Of a DNA stretch of 39,247 nt, positions 34,293-39,247 are shown one piece after another (the stretch's first letter is position 1; the number at the start of each line of letters is the position of its first letter). A model generated the notes under the pieces. That model saw only the letters and a list, made by a program, of their open reading frames with translations, was not told the origin of the DNA and did no database searches. Source of the DNA: Candidatus Babelota bacterium (GTDB taxonomy: Bacteria > Babelota > Babeliae > Babelales > JAHIUU01); assembly GCA_018817025.1 (NCBI GenBank), contig JAHIUU010000003.1, forward strand, positions 80,854 to 120,100, read 5' to 3'. The position numbers and the translations under genes are program-made.

Positions 34293-37200
34293 CTATTTCG
34301 TGAACGCCAACTTGACGAGCGCCCCTGCAATTTGACCAACGCTGTTGGCAGGGTTATTTAGGTTGAACTGGAATGAAGCGGTTTTCGTGGTGCCGAGCGT
34401 TGTAACGGTTAGAGTGATTTTCGGTAGGATTCCTTTCTTTAAAAAGTCTCGCAAGCTTCCATAGATAGTTGCTTTTTTGATATCGAGAAGTTTTTCAATG
34501 TTGAGAGCTCCTTCAGCAATGTTTTTTGCCGCTTCACTCAGACCAATGGCGGTTTGTTTTGCTCCTTCGAGAATACCGTTGGCGATATTTCGTGAGGAGA
34601 TCAATGTTGTTCTCGCGATTGATAGGCCCGAGATTTCGGTTCCCCATTTGGTTATTTCAGTATGTTCTTTGAGATTTTTAGGATCGAGCTCGCAGGTTCC
34701 CTTTGCAATTTCGAGTGCTGCCAGTGCCGTGTGGAGTCCTATTTCGGTGGTGATGATCATACCTGCTTCGATGCTTGCGATTGCAGCCTGAGCGATTTTT
34801 AGACCACCTATGCAGCCCCAGTAGAGAGGCATACTCCACCACTTATATAAGTCCTTGCATTTTTTCTCAGTTTCGAACACTTTTCTACGTGCGTTGGCCA
34901 GCTTTTCTTTTTCTATTTTTACTTTTTCTCGCTCTTTATTAACGTTTGCTTGGGCGTCACGAAGCTTTTGTTGGTTGTTCCATATTCGCTGTTTCATTGT
35001 TTTTTGCAGTGACCTAATTTTGTTTTGGCGCCACTTGATATGGTTTTCGGTTTTTGAGATTTCGCCATTGATTTTATTGACCTCTTTTTTTGCCTCGTCT
35101 ATTCCTTTGGAGACTCCTTTTTGAAAGTTTTTTACGTCCCTTCTCATTTGCTTTTTAATTTCCAAGTAAAAATCGCTTTGAAGTTCTCCTTCGGCGATGA
35201 AATCGAACGTTTGCTTGGTTGTTCCGGTTGATACAACATGGAAGTATGATTGAAAGAGGTTTGCAAATTTTCCAGAGGTTTCAAATGAAAAGCTTGTCGA
35301 AGTGATGTCGATCGATGTTCTGCTTTTTATGCCAAAAAAATCGACGATACCATCGAGATAGAATTTTGGTGTTTTGCTAATTTCTAGATAGACGACCGGC
35401 CCATCGTCTGCGGTTCCCATTTTTTTATCGAGACCGGTGCCGCTTACTTTGAGTGGGCCGATGTTCATTTTGGGTGCAGTTGCTTGTGCCCGAAACCCAT
35501 TATTATCGATTTGTGCTTTGAGATGAACGGGGATTTTGACGAGAGGGAGTATTGTGGTTCCCTCGAGTGAGAACCCCGGGGGGTACTTGTATCCTTCGAA
35601 TACTACTTCTTTCCCTGCGATGCCGATGTTGATATCACGAAATTCTAGTAACGGTGAGAAAACTTCAAGTGCTTTGGCTGGGATCGGTCGTTTTTTGATT
35701 GCGCCTTCGATAATATCGTTTGTGGTTTCGAGACAGCCCTCGAGCGAGAGCTCATTGAGATGGAAGAGTAAGACGTTGTCTTTGTCCTCTTTGCCGAGGT
35801 AACCGTATAGTCTCGCATATTGTCTGCCCAGTTTTATTTTTCCATTGAGTTCAAATGCTTTATAGCCCTCGAGTGTTTTTGCGTAAATTGTGGCATCAAA
35901 CGCGTTGAGAATTTTTGCATCGAGGTTGAATGTAAAGCCATCTTTACCGATATCAAGAAAGATTCCTGCGCCTGTAGAGCCAAATAGATCAATCGAACCT
36001 GAAAGGGTGAGCGACTGTTGGGTTTGGGTTAAAATTAGGTTCGCATAGGGGCCGTCGTCTTCGGTGTTAAATAGCTTGTCTGGGCCTGAACCGGTTACGA
36101 GAAGTGGTCCGAACTTCCATTTTTTCATTGATGCTTCAGCGATGAGGCCTTTTTCTCTGCTCAGGCTGACAAGAGCTGTTCCATATAAATTTATTTCGGG
36201 GATTTCTATTTTGCCTTTATAGCCGATGCCGTTTTCTTCGAAGGCTCGGGCGATTTCTTTAAAGTAGTCTGGAAGGGCGTAGTTGAGATTAAATTTGAGA
36301 TTTTTGAAGCCAATGTCGGGAAGGGTATTAAGAATTTTGTTGAGCTCCTCGGATTCTTCTTTTGTGAGGTTTTTTCGCAGTTCTTCTTCTTTGATTTCGA
36401 GACCCTCTCGTAAAGGTGCTTTGACTCGCTTTTTTCGTATGGCTTCAAAGATTTCTTTGGCAAATGTTTCAGTGGCTGTCAAAGACATTTTACCAATCGA
36501 CTCTTCGGGCTCTTTTTCTGTTTCAACAGGTTCTTCTTTTTTCTCTTCGATTACTTCTTTTGTTTTTGCTTCCGGTCTTTTTTCGCTAACAGGTTCTTCT
36601 TCTGGTTCTTCCTCCTCATCAATAAGTTCTTCTGGCTCATTTTCTTCTTCAGGATCATCAGGATTGTCATCGTCAGTTTCGAGTACGATGGGCTCGTTTG
36701 GTTGGTCTACTTGAGCAATCAGTTTTAGGGGCGTTGGGGTTGTAAGATATTTTTTTGATAGAGCGAGTGTGTTGAAGCGTTGGGATTCAAGTATTTTTTG
36801 TCGATAGTTTTGATGGTTATAGAGAGCTAGCTTGGGTGGGCTTATCTTAGCGGCTTTTTTCTCTGCTTTGATTCGTGCTTCTTTAATTTTTTCTTGTTCT
36901 GCTTTTCTCTGCTTTGCTTCAGCCTCGAGACGAGCGATTTTTCGGATGTCTTCCCTAATTCCTGCGCCTAGAAGTATTGCTGCTTCGACTGAATCTCTTA
37001 TGGTGAAGCGGTTTAGAAAGAATTTTAGCTGTGCTAGTTTTGTATCGATGCGTCCTGAGATTGTTGCTTTTTGTCTTCCGAATATTATTTTTCCGTCGAG
37101 GGTAAGGGCTAGTTTTTCAAAGTCGAGCCCACCCTCGGAGTGGATGTGGAGTTCCGAGTCGAAAACATTGAAGAGTTTTAATTTTGTGTCGATATCAACG

Positions 37201-39247
37201 CCTGTTAAATCGATGGAGACTTCGACGTTTCCTCGAGATTCAAAGAAGTCGACAAGTCCCGAAAGGTACAATTCTTGGTTCCTTGGAGTGAGCGCGAGTC
37301 TTGCGATTGGTCCGTCATCTTTTGTTCCGTACTCTCTATCTTCGCCTGCACCGCTAATTTTGAGCGGTCCAACGTTAAAGGCAGGCATTTTTGCGAACAT
37401 GAGGACGCCCATGTCGAGTCCTGGTGTCATGTTAACACGAAAGTCTGCTTCCGCGTATCGGTCGAGGATTTCAACTCTTCCCTTAAAACGAATCCCCATT
37501 GGATATCTTTTGTATATGGGGCCAACACGAATTAATCCCCCAAATGGAGCAAAGTTAAGCTCGACGTCATGTATGCCAACATTGGGAAGAGTTTTAAGCT
37601 CGATAGGAGCACCGAGATTTTTAGGAATTGATGCGATGTCTCGCAATGTTAGGTGATTGATTGATGAGAAAAAGACAATATTTCTTGGGTTAGCAAGATC
37701 AACAAGTGTTGTTAATTCTGCGCGAACATGGTTTTTTGGATCTTTCTGGTCGCCAAGAATCGTTATGCCGGTAAAGCCCATTTTTTGCGGCATGATGACC
37801 GTGACGGGATCTGGACGAGCAGAGAATTCAAGTCCAACGTCTTCTATAACAATTCCCCTTAGGCCGAAAGGGTCGACCCAGCGTCCTTTCATGCCGCCCT
37901 GAATGCCAAACACCCCGAGCGGGTTAATGGTAAATGCTCCGCTAAAGATAAGTGGTAAGTCGTTGATTCTTGGGATGACTTCAACGGTAGATTGGAAAGC
38001 GATTTGAGGTGGCGTGCCCATAAGTATGAGCTGAAGGTTTTTCAGAACTATTTTTGGAATATCAAATGGAGTTTGGTAGAGCTTTTTGCTCATTAACGTT
38101 ATGTCGATAGGTATTGATGCGAGAAATGAGGTTAGCGTAGGGGTGGAGATTTTACCTACGAATTGAGCTGGTTTTGGTTGGACTTTGACAGCTTCAAATA
38201 CTTTATCGAGCCCGGGAATTTTTTGTGGGAAAATTGTTGCGGAAAAGGTTATTCCTGGAACAATATTGGTTTTCAAGTTTGGTTCGTAGTAGTTGTAGGT
38301 TGATGCGACGAGCTTTATATCGTCCAAGACTTCTGTTACTGGAGCAAGCACCGGAGATATTTTTGTTAGATCTAAATCTTTTAATGCTGGGACGGCATAC
38401 AGAGAGAGTTTTTTGGCGCCAGCGATTTCTAATTTGACGTTGCATGGAATATCTAATATTGTTGCGGTTCCACCGAAGTAAATTCTTTTTACTTTTCCAA
38501 GTGTTATTCCGATAAATGGGTCTGAAATCGTTACATCTTGTAAGCCGACGACATTACTGTTTTTAAAAGGTCGGAATGGCTTTTTTGATACGAGTTCGCC
38601 TCGAAAATCAAACATGTATTCTTTTTTACCTGTTGTTTGATCGATATATCGAGAGCCACGAAGGTAGGCGACAACATCTTTCCCAAGGACATTGGCGCTT
38701 CCTTTAATGAAAAATGTTCCATCGGTTGAGAAGACAACGGTTGGATCTTTTATCAAGACGTCGGCAAACCGTAGTGTTTTTTTTATTTGTGCCTCAAAGA
38801 CGATGTTTCCTCGAGGACGTGGGCGACGCTTTCCTAGCCCAAGACCTGTTTTTGTCTGTGCAGGGGTTGTTATTCCTGACATGTCCATCTTTCCCATGCC
38901 AGTAGTGCCCATATCCCCTGATCGCACCCATTTTCCAGTTATAGCAACATCGACTTTTCCTATGCCGAGAGGAAGGTTGAGGGTTGCGTTTCCGGAGAGA
39001 CTGAATGGTGAGCCATAGGCCGCTGTTCCCACGCTTGTATCGTCAACAAACTCTTCTTCTTTTTCTTCTTCTTCTTCTTCTTTTTCTTCTTCTTCTTCGG
39101 GTTCGTTTTCAGTATCTACGGCTTCTTCTTTTTCTTCAGGTTCTTCTTCTAGCTCAGGTTCTTTTGGTTCGACTTCTGGTTTTATCCTGAGGCCTTTTGG
39201 CGGTTCAGGTGTTTTGGGCTCTTCTTTTTCTTCAGGTTCTTCTTCTA
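34293..39247 (-). CDS. Giant modular beta-rich protein with DDGP repeats, 5' end beyond the window
   Basis: I do not recognise this gene. The frame is open through the right edge (first full codon 39245), giving at least 1650 residues; a GTG at 39032 is not a credible start because coding-type sequence continues upstream. The order is: Glu/Pro/Lys-rich segment (visible 1-~65); beta-rich sequence with several similar ~200-residue modules; a coil-forming KAEQEKIKEARIKAE stretch (~37000-36850) and acidic linker (~36700-36500); two more modules; a charged coiled coil (~35150-34860); Ala/Ile-rich helices with several Cys (~34850-34500); and a final beta segment. Three modules carry an identical-length motif ending TxDDGP. 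No enzyme motif is seen. Repeated beta modules suggest a surface, periplasmic or lipid-transfer-like scaffold; that is inference. It ends 58 bases before wecB. Confidence 0.8.
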   Translation of the reverse strand, partial: EEEPEEKEEPKTPEPPKGLRIKPEVEPKEPELEEEPEEKEEAVDTENEPEEEEEKEEEEEEKEEEFVDDTSVGTAAYGSPFSLSGNATLNLPLGIGKVDVAITGKWVRSGDMGTTGMGKMDMSGITTPAQTKTGLGLGKRRPRPRGNIVFEAQIKKTLRFADVLIKDPTVVFSTDGTFFIKGSANVLGKDVVAYLRGSRYIDQTTGKKEYMFDFRGELVSKKPFRPFKNSNVVGLQDVTISDPFIGITLGKVKRIYFGGTATILDIPCNVKLEIAGAKKLSLYAVPALKDLDLTKISPVLAPVTEVLDDIKLVASTYNYYEPNLKTNIVPGITFSATIFPQKIPGLDKVFEAVKVQPKPAQFVGKISTPTLTSFLASIPIDITLMSKKLYQTPFDIPKIVLKNLQLILMGTPPQIAFQSTVEVIPRINDLPLIFSGAFTINPLGVFGIQGGMKGRWVDPFGLRGIVIEDVGLEFSARPDPVTVIMPQKMGFTGITILGDQKDPKNHVRAELTTLVDLANPRNIVFFSSINHLTLRDIASIPKNLGAPIELKTLPNVGIHDVELNFAPFGGLIRVGPIYKRYPMGIRFKGRVEILDRYAEADFRVNMTPGLDMGVLMFAKMPAFNVGPLKISGAGEDREYGTKDDGPIARLALTPRNQELYLSGLVDFFESRGNVEVSIDLTGVDIDTKLKLFNVFDSELHIHSEGGLDFEKLALTLDGKIIFGRQKATISGRIDTKLAQLKFFLNRFTIRDSVEAAILLGAGIREDIRKIARLEAEAKQRKAEQEKIKEARIKAEKKAAKISPPKLALYNHQNYRQKILESQRFNTLALSKKYLTTPTPLKLIAQVDQPNEPIVLETDDDNPDDPEEENEPEELIDEEEEPEEEPVSEKRPEAKTKEVIEEKKEEPVETEKEPEESIGKMSLTATETFAKEIFEAIRKKRVKAPLREGLEIKEEELRKNLTKEESEELNKILNTLPDIGFKNLKFNLNYALPDYFKEIARAFEENGIGYKGKIEIPEINLYGTALVSLSREKGLIAEASMKKWKFGPLLVTGSGPDKLFNTEDDGPYANLILTQTQQSLTLSGSIDLFGSTGAGIFLDIGKDGFTFNLDAKILNAFDATIYAKTLEGYKAFELNGKIKLGRQYARLYGYLGKEDKDNVLLFHLNELSLEGCLETTNDIIEGAIKKRPIPAKALEVFSPLLEFRDINIGIAGKEVVFEGYKYPPGFSLEGTTILPLVKIPVHLKAQIDNNGFRAQATAPKMNIGPLKVSGTGLDKKMGTADDGPVVYLEISKTPKFYLDGIVDFFGIKSRTSIDITSTSFSFETSGKFANLFQSYFHVVSTGTTKQTFDFIAEGELQSDFYLEIKKQMRRDVKNFQKGVSKGIDEAKKEVNKINGEISKTENHIKWRQNKIRSLQKTMKQRIWNNQQKLRDAQANVNKEREKVKIEKEKLANARRKVFETEKKCKDLYKWWSMPLYWGCIGGLKIAQAAIASIEAGMIITTEIGLHTALAALEIAKGTCELDPKNLKEHTEITKWGTEISGLSIARTTLISSRNIANGILEGAKQTAIGLSEAAKNIAEGALNIEKLLDIKKATIYGSLRDFLKKGILPKITLTVTTLGTTKTASFQFNLNNPANSVGQIAGALVKLAFTK
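35397..35459 (-). repeat. 21-residue GPL...DDGP motif, third copy
   Basis: This encodes GPLKVSG-TGLDKKMG-TADDGP. It has the same length and spacing as the copies at 36048-36110 and 37308-37370: GPL-x-(I/V)-(S/T)-G-x-G-x-D-x4-T-x-DDGP. The fixed Asp spacing could bind calcium. It is 651 bases after the second copy in gene order. Confidence 0.8.
36048..36110 (-). repeat. 21-residue GPL...DDGP motif, second copy
   Basis: This encodes GPLLVTG-SGPDKLFN-TEDDGP. It lies at the centre of a module that begins near a LNTLPDIGFKNL segment and ends near the LDGNKI-like strand before 35700. It follows the acidic linker that separates it from the first copy. Confidence 0.8.
36500..36700 (-). repeat. Acidic low-complexity linker in the giant protein
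   Basis: About 65 codons here are mostly Glu, Asp, Pro and Lys, with runs such as EEEEPEEEP and KTKEVIEEKKEEP. On the plus strand it shows as CTT/TTC-rich DNA. It probably forms a flexible, negatively charged spacer between the first and second DDGP modules and resembles the segment at the right window edge. Confidence 0.75.
37308..37370 (-). repeat. 21-residue GPL...DDGP motif, first copy
   Basis: This encodes GPLKISG-AGEDREYG-TKDDGP, about residue 625-645 of the visible protein. After it comes a conserved LxLT...LxLSGxxDFF block that recurs after the other copies. Confidence 0.8.
39051..39098 (-). repeat. CTT/TTC microsatellite coding a poly-Glu run
   Basis: Near-perfect CTT repeats on the plus strand encode about 16 almost uninterrupted Glu and Lys codons (GAA, AAA) of the giant protein. 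Triplet period keeps the frame open, so length changes in multiples of three would be tolerated. Confidence 0.85.
39125..39151 (-). repeat. 27-base direct repeat, inner copy
   Basis: This is identical over 27 bases to 39221-39247, exactly 96 bases (32 codons) away and in the same frame. It encodes EEEPEEKEE. The outer copy meets the window edge, so the true repeat may be longer or present in more copies. Confidence 0.85.
39221..39247 (-). repeat. 27-base direct repeat, outer copy at window edge
   Basis: This is the second copy of the 27-base repeat, cut by the end of the window. In-frame spacing of 32 codons suggests a tandem Pro/Glu-rich protein repeat that extends beyond the right edge. 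Confidence 0.8.

Noticed and set aside
36283-36714. Plus-strand Ser-rich frame of 143 codons
   Set aside because: Its Ser/Phe repeats are the complement of the acidic Glu-rich linker of the giant protein.
36832-37656. Plus-strand open frame of 274 codons
   Set aside because: It lies wholly opposite the giant minus-strand gene, has Ser/Arg-rich composition without motifs, and is a shadow of a low-stop-codon region.
39030-39032. GTG as the start of the giant protein
   Set aside because: The same frame continues open upstream through a Glu/Pro-rich, clearly coding segment to the window edge, and no ribosome site precedes the GTG.
39051-39100. CTT repeat as a CRISPR or non-coding satellite
   Set aside because: It has triplet period and keeps the Glu frame open; there are no spacers.

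Overview
The window holds 31 protein genes, all on the minus strand, packed almost without gaps; both window edges cut a gene. It is a large surface-glycan (capsule, O-antigen or lipid-linked oligosaccharide) locus, preceded on the right by one very large repeat-containing protein. Transcription runs from high to low coordinates. I see no rRNA, tRNA, CRISPR array, integrase or insertion sequence, and no gene-free stretch over 75 bases. The genome is AT-rich, with Lys/Phe/Ile-rich proteins, ATG/GTG/TTG starts and mostly purine-rich ribosome sites. This suggests a host-associated, Gram-negative-like bacterium. Candidatus Dependentiae (TM6/Babeliae) is my best guess from the overall style; it is an inference with low confidence, not proven by any marker gene here.

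Layout in transcription order. (1) 39247-34293: a >1650-residue protein with a Glu/Pro-rich start, beta-rich modules carrying an exactly repeated 21-residue DDGP motif, an acidic linker and a C-terminal coiled coil. (2) 34234-29607: wecB and wecC (UDP-GlcNAc to UDP-ManNAc to UDP-ManNAcA), then a two-domain dehydrogenase. (3) 29610-22200: a polyprenyl-phosphate-sugar synthase-like GT2, asparagine synthase, and three consecutive multi-membrane GT-C-like proteins. (4) 22194-17791: a methyltransferase, rfbF and rfbG (CDP-glucose and its 4,6-dehydration), a second GT2 and an NAD-dependent reductase/epimerase. (5) 17822-11116: a GT4, an FAD oxidoreductase, manC, and a trio made of a tiny membrane protein, a kinase-like/methyltransferase fusion and a membrane sulfatase-fold enzyme. 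(6) 11045-5810: gmd, a PglK-like ABC flippase, a glycosyltransferase and fcl (GDP-mannose to GDP-L-fucose). (7) 5813-2216: a short neuB, neuA and two proteins that look like CMP-sialate-using transferases. (8) 2204-1: a methyltransferase, a polysaccharide deacetylase and the start of a GT4.

How the genes work together (inference): four nucleotide-sugar branches (UDP-ManNAcA, GDP-L-fucose, a CDP-6-deoxyhexose, a CMP-nonulosonate) feed several glycosyltransferases that build a lipid-linked glycan. The ABC flippase moves it across the inner membrane, and GT-C and sulfatase-fold enzymes modify it outside. Most junctions overlap (ATGA, GTGA, TAGTG), so translational coupling in one or a few long transcripts is likely. 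The only clear promoter-like candidate is before gmd.

The most unusual signals are: two copies of a ~70 bp palindromic element at gene junctions, each read through as a C-terminal tail of the upstream protein; the compact neuB-neuA-transferase-transferase module; the kinase-loop/methyltransferase fusion with its small membrane partner and sulfatase-fold neighbour; and the giant modular protein.
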